Source: Myxococcales bacterium | GTDB lineage: Bacteria; Myxococcota_A; Polyangia; Polyangiales; Polyangiaceae | Reading direction: 5' to 3' | Assembly: GCA_025359105.1 (NCBI GenBank) | Contig: JANYHK010000022.1 | Location: 1 to 64,000 of the forward strand | Length of the DNA stretch: 64,000 nucleotides | Shown here: positions 34,770-42,825 of the stretch, one piece after another | Numbering within the stretch: position 1 is the stretch's first letter | Layout: each line of letters starts with the position of its first letter | Made by a program: the position numbers and the translations under genes | The notes under the pieces: model-generated | What the model was told of the DNA's origin: nothing | What the model saw: the letters and a program-made list of their open reading frames with translations, nothing else | The model's database searches: none

Positions 34770-35147
34770 TCAATACGGCGGAGTGGTACCGGAGTCTTGC
34801 GCTTGCGCGGGGCAGGAGTTGCCCGACCACTGGAAGCACACGTGGGTCGAGTCGCAGCAGTTGAGGCCGTTGTTCACCGGCGCGCACCACTTCTGGCAGT
34901 CCTGATCCGTCGCGCACGCTTGGCCGCACGCCGCCGTGCTTCCGGCGTCCGGGGCGCCCGAAGAGCCCGACGAGCTCGAGCTGCTGCTCGACGAGCCTGA
35001 GCTGCTGCCAGACGAGCCCGAGCTTCCGGTCGACGCGTCCTGGCCCGTTCCCGGATCATCGGCAGCCGGGGAGCTGGCCGAGCAGCCGTAGGCGGCGAAG
35101 GCGAAGGCGGCGATCAGAACACCCGACAAGGCGACAGCGATTTTCAC
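34770..35147 (-). CDS. lipoprotein with Ser/Gly linker and Cys-rich domain
   Basis: 125 residues: lipobox YGCSAS (Cys22), then a linker that is almost only Ser and Gly (about 40-64), then a small domain with eight Cys (ACGQACATDQDCQKWC, LNCCDSTHVCFQW, NSCPAQA). Spacing resembles secreted WAP-like or dickkopf-like knotted domains used for protein-protein binding. The start GTG at 35147 follows TCCCTC poorly and may be different by a few codons. Typical myxobacterial cell-surface lipoprotein; no known family. Confidence 0.72.
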   Translation of the reverse strand: MKIAVALSGVLIAAFAFAAYGCSASSPAADDPGTGQDASTGSSGSSGSSSGSSSSSSSSSGSSGAPDAGSTAACGQACATDQDCQKWCAPVNNGLNCCDSTHVCFQWSGNSCPAQAQDSGTTPPY

Positions 35148-35227
35148 GAGGGATTACTTAGCGCATGAGGCTTCCTACGCTAAAGGAAACCTCGAGCACG
35201 AGACCGGAGAGAGACGTCCGGGGTTCC

Positions 35228-36976
35228 ATGAGCGCCGCCCAACCCGTCATACTTGCGCAAAAAAGCGCACGATTCCGGTTCGTTCCGCCGATCGTGGTGG
35301 TCCTCGCGCTCGGCGTCCTCCTCTTCCAGCCGGGCCTGCGCTCCCCGCTGATGCTGGATGATTACATTCAAGCTGCAATGGTCGACGGAACGTACGGTCC
35401 TCCGCGCGGGCCGTTCGACCTCTATGACTTCGTCGGCCAGGGAGAAGCGCCGCGCCTCGTCGAGCGTGGGTTCCTTCCATGGTGGTCGCATCCGGCGCTG
35501 AAGATCCGGTTTTTCCGACCGCTCGCGAGCGTGCTTCGGTGGACGGATCAGCGCGTCCTCGGCCGAAGTCCGCTGCCGCTCCACGTCCACTCGCTCGCGT
35601 GGTGGGTGGTCGCCGTCATCGCCGCGCGCGCGCTCTTCAAGCGCTTCCTCGCGCCGCGGCCGCTGCTCCTGGCGACGGCGATCTTCGCGCTCGCGCCGTG
35701 CCACGTGCTGCCGCTCGCGTGGATCGCCAACCGCGAGGTTCTGCTCTCGCTGTCGTTCGGGACGTTCGGGCTCGCCGCGTACGCGCGCTGGCGGGAGGAG
35801 CGGCGCACGAAGGACGGTGCGCTGGCGTTCGTGCTCTTCGCGCTCGCGGTCCTCTGCGGCGAGTACGGGCTCGGCTTCGGCGGCTACGTGCTTGCGATGG
35901 AGCTCGTGCGCCGCCGCGAAGCGCTCGCGCGGCGCGCGCTGGGAATGGCGCCGTTCGCGGTGCCGGTGGCCGTGTACCTCGCGGTCCGCGCCCGGCTCGA
36001 CTACGGCACGCGCGGCTCCGGGTTCTACGCAGACCCGCTCGCCGAGCCGCTCGAGTACGCGCGCGTCGCTCCCTGGCGCGCGCTGGTGCTGCAGGCGCAG
36101 GCGTGGCTGTCGTACTCCGCCGATCCGGCCGCCGGCACCACCGAGTCGATCCTGGTGACCGTGCTCGTCTTGACCGGCCTCGCGCTCGTCTTCGTCGTCT
36201 GGCGGCGCGTCCGCTCGGAGCTGGACGCTCCCGCGCGTGAGGCGTCGTCCTGGCTGCTCCTCGGCTCGGTCTTCGCGCTCGCGCCGGTCCTCGCCGTCCT
36301 TCCCTCCCCGCGCGTGCTCGCCGTGAGCATGCTGGGCGTCGCGGTCATCTCGGCCCTCGTCATCGATCGCGCGTGGTGGCCACGCACCGCAGAGCCGCGA
36401 CGCGGGATGGCGGAGCTCGTGGGGCTCGTGGGAACCGCGCTGGCGTTCGCGCAGCTCGTGCACGGCCCCGGCACATCGTACCTTCTCGCGCGTCGGCACC
36501 ACACCGAGGCGCTCGCGTTCAAGCGACAGACCACCGAGCTCGCGGCGCGCCTGGGGGAAGTACCGGGTACCGACGTCGTCGTCGTCCGCGGCGTGGCCCG
36601 CATGTTCTTCGCGCCGTTCGCGCTCACGCCGCACGGCGAGGGGCCGAAGCGCTGGCGCATCCTCTCGCAGACCGGCCACGTGCTGCTCCTCCGCCAGGGG
36701 CCGCGAGCGTTCGACGTCGTCGTCAAGACCGACAGCAGCGTCTTCCCCATCGGCGACGGCAACCTGTTCCGGAGCAAGAGCCTCCTCGTCCGCGCCGGCG
36801 ACGTATTCCGGATGCCCGGCGCGACAGCGAGCGTGCTCGACGTCGGTCCCGCAGGCCCTCGGCGCGTGCGCTTCGACTTCGACGACGACCTCGGCCCCTG
36901 GATCAACGAGAAGAGCGACGCCTTCGCCGAAGCCGAGCTCCCGCTCATCGGGTTCGGCGCGCCGTTCGATCCGTAG
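35228..36976 (+). CDS. multispan glycosyltransferase-like membrane protein
   Basis: 582 residues with ATG at 35228. The first TM (FVPPIVVVLALGVLLFQPGL) is followed by LMLDDYIQAAM, the acidic pair placed as the catalytic DD/DE after TM1 in GT-C family (PMT/ArnT/O-antigen) enzymes. Many further TM helices follow to about residue 400 and the last 160 residues form a soluble beta-rich domain (TDVVVVRGVARMFFAPFALTP onward). It probably moves a lipid-linked sugar to a periplasmic acceptor. The downstream acyltransferase and glycerol dehydrogenase genes on the other strand and GtrA nearby give weak support for envelope work. Confidence 0.68.
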   Translation: MSAAQPVILAQKSARFRFVPPIVVVLALGVLLFQPGLRSPLMLDDYIQAAMVDGTYGPPRGPFDLYDFVGQGEAPRLVERGFLPWWSHPALKIRFFRPLASVLRWTDQRVLGRSPLPLHVHSLAWWVVAVIAARALFKRFLAPRPLLLATAIFALAPCHVLPLAWIANREVLLSLSFGTFGLAAYARWREERRTKDGALAFVLFALAVLCGEYGLGFGGYVLAMELVRRREALARRALGMAPFAVPVAVYLAVRARLDYGTRGSGFYADPLAEPLEYARVAPWRALVLQAQAWLSYSADPAAGTTESILVTVLVLTGLALVFVVWRRVRSELDAPAREASSWLLLGSVFALAPVLAVLPSPRVLAVSMLGVAVISALVIDRAWWPRTAEPRRGMAELVGLVGTALAFAQLVHGPGTSYLLARRHHTEALAFKRQTTELAARLGEVPGTDVVVVRGVARMFFAPFALTPHGEGPKRWRILSQTGHVLLLRQGPRAFDVVVKTDSSVFPIGDGNLFRSKSLLVRAGDVFRMPGATASVLDVGPAGPRRVRFDFDDDLGPWINEKSDAFAEAELPLIGFGAPFDP

Positions 36977-36989
36977 CGGGCCTCAGGCC

Positions 36990-38195
36990 TCAGGCCGCGA
37001 GGCGCTCGCGGAGGCGAAGCGAAGGCTTCTCGACGAGCACGTGCATCACGTACGAGAGCCCCACCGACAAGATCATCAGCTCGGCGAGCGAGAGCGCCCA
37101 CACCAGTGACATCGGGAGCGTCTTGGACAGCCGCTGCGCGACCGGCACCATGACCTCCTCGCACAACGGAATGTGCACGAGGTAGATGCCGTACCCGAGC
37201 GTCGCGATCCGCCGGTAAATCGGCCACGACAGGATTCGCACGAAGAACCCGTCGCCGTGGAGGAGGAGGAGCACGCAGCCGAAGTACATCGCGCTCGTGA
37301 CGGTGCCCCACGACCAGACGAGCACCATCTGCATGGTCCCGTCGCCGAACATCCACGGCTGCACGAGGATCCAGAGGCACGCGAGCGACGGCAGCGCGAC
37401 GAGCGCGCGATGGAACGGATCCTTCAGCCACGCCGAGATTCGCGCCTTGTAGCGCTGGTGCACGACCGCGAGGAGGATGCCGCCGACGAGCGTGTCGAAC
37501 CGCGTGTGCGTCCGGAAGTAGAGCGCCATCCGGAGCGCCGCGTCCGTCCACGGCCGGCCGTGGTAGTAGATGTACATCCGCACGACGAGCGCGGAGAAGA
37601 AGAGCACGAGCAGGATCCCGATCCGCCACCTGTCGCTCCTCACCCGCTGCAGCACGAAGAAGAGGAGCGGAACGGTCAGGTAGAACTGCTCCTCGAGCGC
37701 GAGCGACCAGCCCCAGTACATGATGACGTCGCCCGGCTTCAGGCGGATGAAGTTCGTGGCGTACAGGTACTCGTAGGGCAGGTGCTGACGCTGGAGCGCC
37801 GTCAGCGCCGTCGTGACGGCGAGGAAGGTCAGCACCACGTAGTACGACGGGAACGTGCGGAAGATGCGGCGCAGGTAGAAGCGCTGGAGCTGCTGCGAGC
37901 CGGCGGTCGCAATCGAGTGCAGGAGGATCGAGCCGATCAGAAAGCCGCTCAGGAAGAAGAAGAGATCCATCCCGAAGAAGACCGTGAGCGACGACGCCAT
38001 GAGACCGCCGTCGAGCGGCATCCGCTTCTCGCCGCCGAAGATCCAGGTGACGTGGAACTGCACGACGCTGAGGATCGCGAAGACGCGCAGCCCGTGGAGC
38101 TGCGGGTAGCGGTTGTCGAGGAGCTCGAGGGAGAGGAACTGGCCCAGCCGCGATCGGGGTGCGGCGACTGCGGCGGGCGCGACGGCTTCGGTCAT
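36990..38195 (-). CDS. acyltransferase family 3 (OafA/YrhL-like) membrane protein
   Basis: 401 residues, about ten TM helices. The signature R-x10-H in helix 1 region (LHGLRVFAILSVVQFHVTWIFGG, about 33-55) and FFFLSGFLIGSILL (78-91) identify acyltransferase_3, which transfers acyl groups to sugars of O-antigen, polysaccharides or lipids in the membrane. WGWSLALEEQFYLTVPLL is also a common motif. It overlaps the preceding glpD gene by four bases (ATGA), so the two are coupled. The acceptor cannot be read from sequence. Confidence 0.87.
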   Translation of the reverse strand: MTEAVAPAAVAAPRSRLGQFLSLELLDNRYPQLHGLRVFAILSVVQFHVTWIFGGEKRMPLDGGLMASSLTVFFGMDLFFFLSGFLIGSILLHSIATAGSQQLQRFYLRRIFRTFPSYYVVLTFLAVTTALTALQRQHLPYEYLYATNFIRLKPGDVIMYWGWSLALEEQFYLTVPLLFFVLQRVRSDRWRIGILLVLFFSALVVRMYIYYHGRPWTDAALRMALYFRTHTRFDTLVGGILLAVVHQRYKARISAWLKDPFHRALVALPSLACLWILVQPWMFGDGTMQMVLVWSWGTVTSAMYFGCVLLLLHGDGFFVRILSWPIYRRIATLGYGIYLVHIPLCEEVMVPVAQRLSKTLPMSLVWALSLAELMILSVGLSYVMHVLVEKPSLRLRERLAA

Positions 38196-39841
38196 TCAGC
38201 CGCCCCTCCCGGGCGCGCGAAGTACTCGTCGTGGCGCGCGTCGGCGTCGTCGCCGAAAAGGAGGCGGCAGGCCTCGCGGAGGCCGGGGGCCTTTCGGAGC
38301 GCCGCCTCGGTCATCACCAGCGAGATCTTCGAGCGGCGGCGCAAGAAATCCTCGAGCTTCACGATCATCTCGCGGCGCGCCGCCTGCTGGATCTCGCAGC
38401 GCAGGTACTCGGCCCCCTCGATGAGGATCTCCGCGTTCGTGCGATCGGCGCGGATGTCCTCCAGCAGCCCCAGCGCTTCGGCGCCGTAGCGGCGCCACAG
38501 GCGGCTCGTGAGCTTCTCGCTCGAGCGCGGCGAGGTCATGGCGTCCAGGTCCATGAGGCGCGCCTGGTGGAGGAACTCCTCGTGCGTCTCTGCCGGCGGC
38601 TCGCCGAACCAGCGCGCCTCCGGGTACGTGAGCGCGACGCCCAGGCCGGCCACCGCGGCGGCGATCTCCTCGCCGACGTTCAGGCAGTCGGTGAGCTTGC
38701 CGCCGAAGATGCTGACGTGCTGCGTCGCGCCGTCGATCTCGACGACGTGCTTTCGCGAGAGCTGCGTCCAGTCGCTCGCGCCCTTGCCACTGCCGCTCTT
38801 GCTGCTGCCGCTGCCAGTCACCGCGAGGGGGCGCACGCCGCAGCGCTCGGCGACGACGTCGGCTTCGGTCAGCGGTTTGTCGAGGCGAAGGCGCTTGTTG
38901 ATGTTGTCGAGGACGAAGCGCCGGTCTTCGCTCGTCACGTGCGTCGTGGGCTCGTCGACGCGCGTGTCGGTCGTGCCGATGCAGGTGCGCGTGCCCATCG
39001 GGACGACGAAGAACGGGCGGCCATCGTCGGCGAAGAACGTGAGCACGCGGTGGCTGGCCGTCAGACGAGGGACGATGAGGTGGATGCCCTTGGAGAAGAC
39101 GTGCTTGTGGGTCGTGGTTCGCGCTGATTTCTCGTTCATCGCGTCGACGAAGGGCCCACACGCGTTGACGAGCACGCGCGCGCGCACCACGAGCTCGTCG
39201 CCGGTCGTTACGTCCTTCGCGCGCACGTGCCACGCGTCGTCCTTCTTGTCGGCGGAGAGCGCTTCGACGTAGTTGACGGCGACGCAGCCGTAATTGAGCG
39301 CCCCGCGGATGAAATTCCACACGAAGCGCGCGTCGTTGTCGTGCAGGTACGCGTCGGAATACTCGAACCCGCCGGCGGCGAGGTCCGCCCGGATGATCGG
39401 CTCCTCCTCTTCGATCGTACGCGTCGAAAGCACGCGCGGGCGCCTCGTGAAGAAGCTTCCGATGACCCAGTAGAGCCACGCACCGAGGAGGAGCTTCCAC
39501 AGGCCGTGCCGGAAGCCCTTGGGGTGGACGGCGAAGAAGCGGATCTCCTGGACCGTCGACGGGTAGCTGCGGATCAGGTGGTTGCGCGAGAGGCACAGCT
39601 TGCGCACGAGGCCGAGCTCGTACGACTCCATGTACTTGATGCCGCCCCACGCGAGGTTGGACGACTGCTGGCTCGTGAACGACGCGAAGTCACCCCGGTC
39701 GACCAGCGCGACCTTCGCGCCGCGGGCGGCGAGGCAGGCGGCCGACACCGCGCCGTTGATGCCGCCGCCGAGGACGAGGACGTCGAACACGTTGCCTTCG
39801 AGATGACGAAGGTTCGAGCTGCGAAGGGGAGGCGAGGCCAT
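38192..39841 (-). CDS. glpD: FAD-dependent glycerol-3-phosphate dehydrogenase
   Basis: 549 residues. FAD-binding DVLVLGGGINGAVSAACLAARG near 20-41 with the expected acidic VDRGDF, then SQQSSNLAWGGIKYMES, the region that identifies GlpD. Later features are FFVVPMGTRTCIGTTDTRVDEP and VSIFGGKLTDCLNVGEEI, followed by a C-terminal helical domain. It oxidises glycerol 3-phosphate to dihydroxyacetone phosphate at the cytoplasmic membrane and feeds electrons to quinone. Start ATG at 39841; the frame is open further upstream but has no family content. Coupled to the acyltransferase gene, which may use a glycerolipid-type substrate (inference). Confidence 0.9.
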   Translation of the reverse strand: MASPPLRSSNLRHLEGNVFDVLVLGGGINGAVSAACLAARGAKVALVDRGDFASFTSQQSSNLAWGGIKYMESYELGLVRKLCLSRNHLIRSYPSTVQEIRFFAVHPKGFRHGLWKLLLGAWLYWVIGSFFTRRPRVLSTRTIEEEEPIIRADLAAGGFEYSDAYLHDNDARFVWNFIRGALNYGCVAVNYVEALSADKKDDAWHVRAKDVTTGDELVVRARVLVNACGPFVDAMNEKSARTTTHKHVFSKGIHLIVPRLTASHRVLTFFADDGRPFFVVPMGTRTCIGTTDTRVDEPTTHVTSEDRRFVLDNINKRLRLDKPLTEADVVAERCGVRPLAVTGSGSSKSGSGKGASDWTQLSRKHVVEIDGATQHVSIFGGKLTDCLNVGEEIAAAVAGLGVALTYPEARWFGEPPAETHEEFLHQARLMDLDAMTSPRSSEKLTSRLWRRYGAEALGLLEDIRADRTNAEILIEGAEYLRCEIQQAARREMIVKLEDFLRRRSKISLVMTEAALRKAPGLREACRLLFGDDADARHDEYFARPGGAAE

Positions 39842-39900
39842 GACGGACGGTCGCCGGCATGATCGCACACGTGACGTGGCGCTTGAAGGAGAAGCGCCTC

Positions 39901-41238
39901 TCAGCGCGGCGGCGGCGGCGGCGGGAGCTGCCCCACGCAGACGCCGACCTCGAGCAGGACGTAGAGGAGGGCCTTTTCCTGGGCGAGGAGGCCGGACGCG
40001 CTGTCGCCCTCGCAGTGGTAGGTGCTGAAGAGCACGCGGCCGCATTTGTCCTCGAAGCTCACGGTCGCGGGGAGCTTCCCTGCGCCGGTGTCCGTCGTCA
40101 TCCACACCTTCGGTGTGACGGTGACCGGCTTGCCGTCGGCGTCGATGCCGGGCTTGGGGCTCACCTTCGCGATGCGCGACCAGGCGGCCTTGAGCTCGAA
40201 GTTGGTCTCGCCGATCGCCGTCATCCAGCTCGCGAGGCCCGGGTCCTCGGCCTTGCCGGGCGTGTCCTCGGCGCCGCCGCGGCAGGCCGTGCCCACGCCG
40301 TTCTTGTAGTCGTCGAGCTCGGTCATCGTGTCGTCGTAAAAGGTGATGTAGCCCGGCCACGTCTGGCGGACCGCCTCGTACGCGAAGTCGGTGACGTAGA
40401 GCTTGCCGCCGCTCTGGACGTAGCCCTTGAACGCGGTCTTCTCCCCGGCGGTCGGCGAGCCGCACAAGAACCCGCTGCCGCCCTGCGGCTGCGAATAGCC
40501 CATCGCGGCGCAAGGGAGGAGCGTGATGTGGTAGCCCGCGAGCTCGGCACCGCTCCCCATGAGCGCGACGCCGCTCTTGCCCGTCTTGATGCCGGGACCG
40601 GTCGGCAGGCCGAACGGATCGTCGCCGTAGCGATAGAAGTCCTGGACGCCGAGCTTCTTCAGCGACTCGTCGACGTGATCGTAGCCGCCGACGACCATCG
40701 CGATCTTCGGGATGGTGTCACCCTTGGCGGGATCGGTCTTGCCGGGGAGGCGCGTGAAGTCGAGGGGCACGCCCTGATCGCCGGTGGTGACGGCGATGTC
40801 GCGCACGCGGCGGAACTGGCCCTTCTGCACGACGAGCTTCAGGTTGCCGGTGGCGTAGGCGCCGAGCTCGAACGTGCCGTCGCTCTTCGTGTACGCGTAG
40901 GGCTCGAGCGGGGTGAGGTGGACGCAGGTGTCGCAGTAGGCGGTGCCGGGGATCGCCTCCGGCGTGTTTGCCGTCAAGTAGACGATGGCGTTCGCGACGG
41001 GGATCGTCCCTTCCGGCGCGACGACCTTGCCGCGCAGCCAGCCGACGACGGGCGGGCGCGGCTGGGCGCTCGCGTCCTTGGTGGTGTCGAACGTGCCCGA
41101 GTCGGCGCCGCCCCCGTTACCGCTCGATCCGTTGGGATCGGCGAACCCGGAGCTCTTCTGTGAGCCGCAGGCGTTCAGGAGCAGCACCGCGATCGCGATC
41201 ACCACCGCGAGGGTCAGAGTGAGCTGTTTGAACGACAT
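39901..41238 (-). CDS. lipoprotein sharing its core domain with the 16-repeat giant
   Basis: 445 residues, lipobox LLLNAC (Cys24), then Gly/Ser/Asp linker. The core (about 68-430) has a regulatory-type beta domain with PVANAIVYLT, CDTC and TKSDGTFELG, then IPKIAMVVGGYDHVDESLKKLGV, YHITLLPCAAMG, GGKLYVTDFAYEAV and CGRVLFSTYHCE, ending QEKALLYVLLEVGVC. The same motifs in the same order occur in the middle of the protein coded at 46601-50494, so these are paralogues. The fold resembles a glutaminase/ThuA-like Rossmann layer, by guess. It lacks any Cys-rich repeats. Substrate or partner unknown. Confidence 0.78.
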   Translation of the reverse strand: MSFKQLTLTLAVVIAIAVLLLNACGSQKSSGFADPNGSSGNGGGADSGTFDTTKDASAQPRPPVVGWLRGKVVAPEGTIPVANAIVYLTANTPEAIPGTAYCDTCVHLTPLEPYAYTKSDGTFELGAYATGNLKLVVQKGQFRRVRDIAVTTGDQGVPLDFTRLPGKTDPAKGDTIPKIAMVVGGYDHVDESLKKLGVQDFYRYGDDPFGLPTGPGIKTGKSGVALMGSGAELAGYHITLLPCAAMGYSQPQGGSGFLCGSPTAGEKTAFKGYVQSGGKLYVTDFAYEAVRQTWPGYITFYDDTMTELDDYKNGVGTACRGGAEDTPGKAEDPGLASWMTAIGETNFELKAAWSRIAKVSPKPGIDADGKPVTVTPKVWMTTDTGAGKLPATVSFEDKCGRVLFSTYHCEGDSASGLLAQEKALLYVLLEVGVCVGQLPPPPPPR

Positions 41239-41470
41239 AGAAACTGACCTAGCGGACCGGCGACCGCGCGCGAAAACGATTCGCGTCCGGAGATGCGCGC
41301 GAGACGATCCGATGCGTTCGGGTTACATTCGCGTGCGCTGGTGCTGAACTGCGTCCGCTGGGGGCGGACCGCTCCGTCCAGCATCACGAGAACGAGACGT
41401 TTTGCCGAGTCACCGAGCCCCAGACCCCCGAGGCTAATTCAGGGAGCACGATCATGCTGCCTGAACTAGC

Positions 41471-41869
41471 GTGTCGCGCATGACTTCCCTGCTCGTCCGA
41501 TGCGTCACGCCGGCGGTCGCCGCGGCCGTCGTGCTCGTGAGCTGCCTCCCCGACGGCACCGGGACCAGCTCGTCGAGCGGCGGTGGCGGTGGCGGCGGAG
41601 TCGACGGTGGAGCGGGCGACGGCGCGATCGCCAGCGATGGCGCCGCCGCCGCCGACAGCGGCGCGCGTGGGCGTGAGGGCTTGTGCGCCGCGTACGCGGC
41701 TGCGACTGCCGCGTGCTGCAACAAGGGCACCTCGGGCACCTGCAGCACGAACAACCCCGCCGACTGGAACGCCTACTGCCTCACGTACGCGCGCGCGTGC
41801 ACCGGGATGCCCACGTGCTTCTCGACCGCCGAGTGCAACACGCTCATCTACTGCTCCGGCTCTTGCTGA
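41471..41869 (+). CDS. small Cys-rich lipoprotein
   Basis: 132 residues with a lipobox (LVSC at about Cys24), a Ser/Gly/Asp linker (STSSSSGGGGGGGVDGGAGD-like) and a mature domain of about 62 residues with about ten Cys (LCAAY, ACCNKG, TCST, YCLTYARACTG, TCFSTAECNTL, YCSGSC). It is probably disulphide-rich and surface-exposed. GTG at 41471 or ATG at 41480 can start it. It precedes the aldo/keto reductase gene by 13 bases, but joint function is unlikely. Confidence 0.7.
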   Translation: MSRMTSLLVRCVTPAVAAAVVLVSCLPDGTGTSSSSGGGGGGGVDGGAGDGAIASDGAAAADSGARGREGLCAAYAAATAACCNKGTSGTCSTNNPADWNAYCLTYARACTGMPTCFSTAECNTLIYCSGSC

Positions 41870-41882
41870 GGAGAGAATCTTC

Positions 41883-42803
41883 ATGACGACCACGACGAGC
41901 AGCCCGACGACGCCCTTCGCCCACCTGCCCACGCGCATTCGCCTGGGCGATCTCGAGGTCACGCGGCTCGGCTTCGGCGCGATGCGCCTGCCCGGCAAGG
42001 AGGTGTGGGGCGAGCCCGACGATCCGGCGCGCGCGCGCGCAGTGTTGAGGCGCGCGGTCGACCTCGGCGTCGATCTCATCGACACCGCCTGGTTCTACGG
42101 ACCGCACGTCGCCAACCGGCTCATCGCCGAGGCGCTGCACCCGTACCCCAAGCACCTCGTCATCGCGTGCAAGCTCGGCGGCAAGCGCCTGCCCGACAAG
42201 AGCTGGGCGTCGTACATTCGCCCGGAGGAGCTGCGCGCCGGCTGCGAGGAGGACCTGCGCACGCTGAAGCTCGATCGGCTCGACGTGGTCCACCTCCGCT
42301 ACCGGAAGACCGACGTCCCGTTCGCCGAGTCGCTCGACGCGATGATCGGGCTGCAGAAGGAGGGCAAGGTCCGCCACATCGCGCTCAGCAACGTCGCGGT
42401 CGCAGAGGTCGAGGAGGCGCTCGCGCGCACGCCGATCGTCGCCGTGCAGAACATGTTCAACGTGAACGGCGGCGGCGGGCAGCTCGCCAAGATGACGCAC
42501 TCCGAGGTCGAGTCGCCCGAGGCGGTCGTGGACTTCTGCGAGAGGAAGGGGATCGCCTACCTCCCTTACTTCCCGCTCGCGGTCGGCGCGATCGGGTCGC
42601 AGAACTCCGGCCTCGCGAAGGTCGCCGCGCGCAAGAAGGCAACCGCGGCCCAGGTCGCGCTGGCGTGGCTGCTCGCACGCTCCAAGATCATGCTGCCCAT
42701 CCCCGGCACCGGCTCGCTCGAGCACCTCGAGGAGAACTGGGCCTCCCGCCGCATCGCACTGGACGCCGAAGATCGCGCAGAGCTCGCACGCGGCACGGCT
42801 TAG
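41883..42803 (+). CDS. aldo/keto reductase family oxidoreductase
   Basis: 306 residues in a TIM-barrel fold with the AKR tetrad: Asp67 and Tyr72 in DTAWFYG, Lys97 in IACKLGG and His137 in VVHLRY. KVRHIALSNVAVAEVEEAL and QNMFNVN follow, and the NADP-binding LPIPGTGSLEHLEENW is near the end. It should reduce a carbonyl with NADPH; the substrate is unknown. ATG at 41883 is preceded by a GAGGAGAG. The acyl-CoA synthetase gene starts 22 bases after it, but a palindrome in this gap suggests separate control. Confidence 0.93.
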   Translation: MTTTTSSPTTPFAHLPTRIRLGDLEVTRLGFGAMRLPGKEVWGEPDDPARARAVLRRAVDLGVDLIDTAWFYGPHVANRLIAEALHPYPKHLVIACKLGGKRLPDKSWASYIRPEELRAGCEEDLRTLKLDRLDVVHLRYRKTDVPFAESLDAMIGLQKEGKVRHIALSNVAVAEVEEALARTPIVAVQNMFNVNGGGGQLAKMTHSEVESPEAVVDFCERKGIAYLPYFPLAVGAIGSQNSGLAKVAARKKATAAQVALAWLLARSKIMLPIPGTGSLEHLEENWASRRIALDAEDRAELARGTA

Positions 42804-42816
42804 AATACGGGTATTC
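42803..42816. promoter_or_regulatory. perfect palindrome before the acyl-CoA synthetase gene
   Basis: GAATAC-GG-GTATTC: two six-base arms in perfect inverted orientation around two G. The left arm begins in the stop codon of the aldo/keto reductase gene and the right arm ends ten bases before the synthetase ATG. Its size and symmetry fit a dimeric repressor site more than a terminator. Confidence 0.5.
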
Positions 42817-42825
42817 TCGGGGCGC

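Noticed and set aside
39842-40513. Extension of the glpD frame by 224 codons upstream
   Set aside because: No dehydrogenase content there and it runs opposite in frame to the 39901-41238 lipoprotein; the FAD motif is correctly placed from the ATG at 39841.
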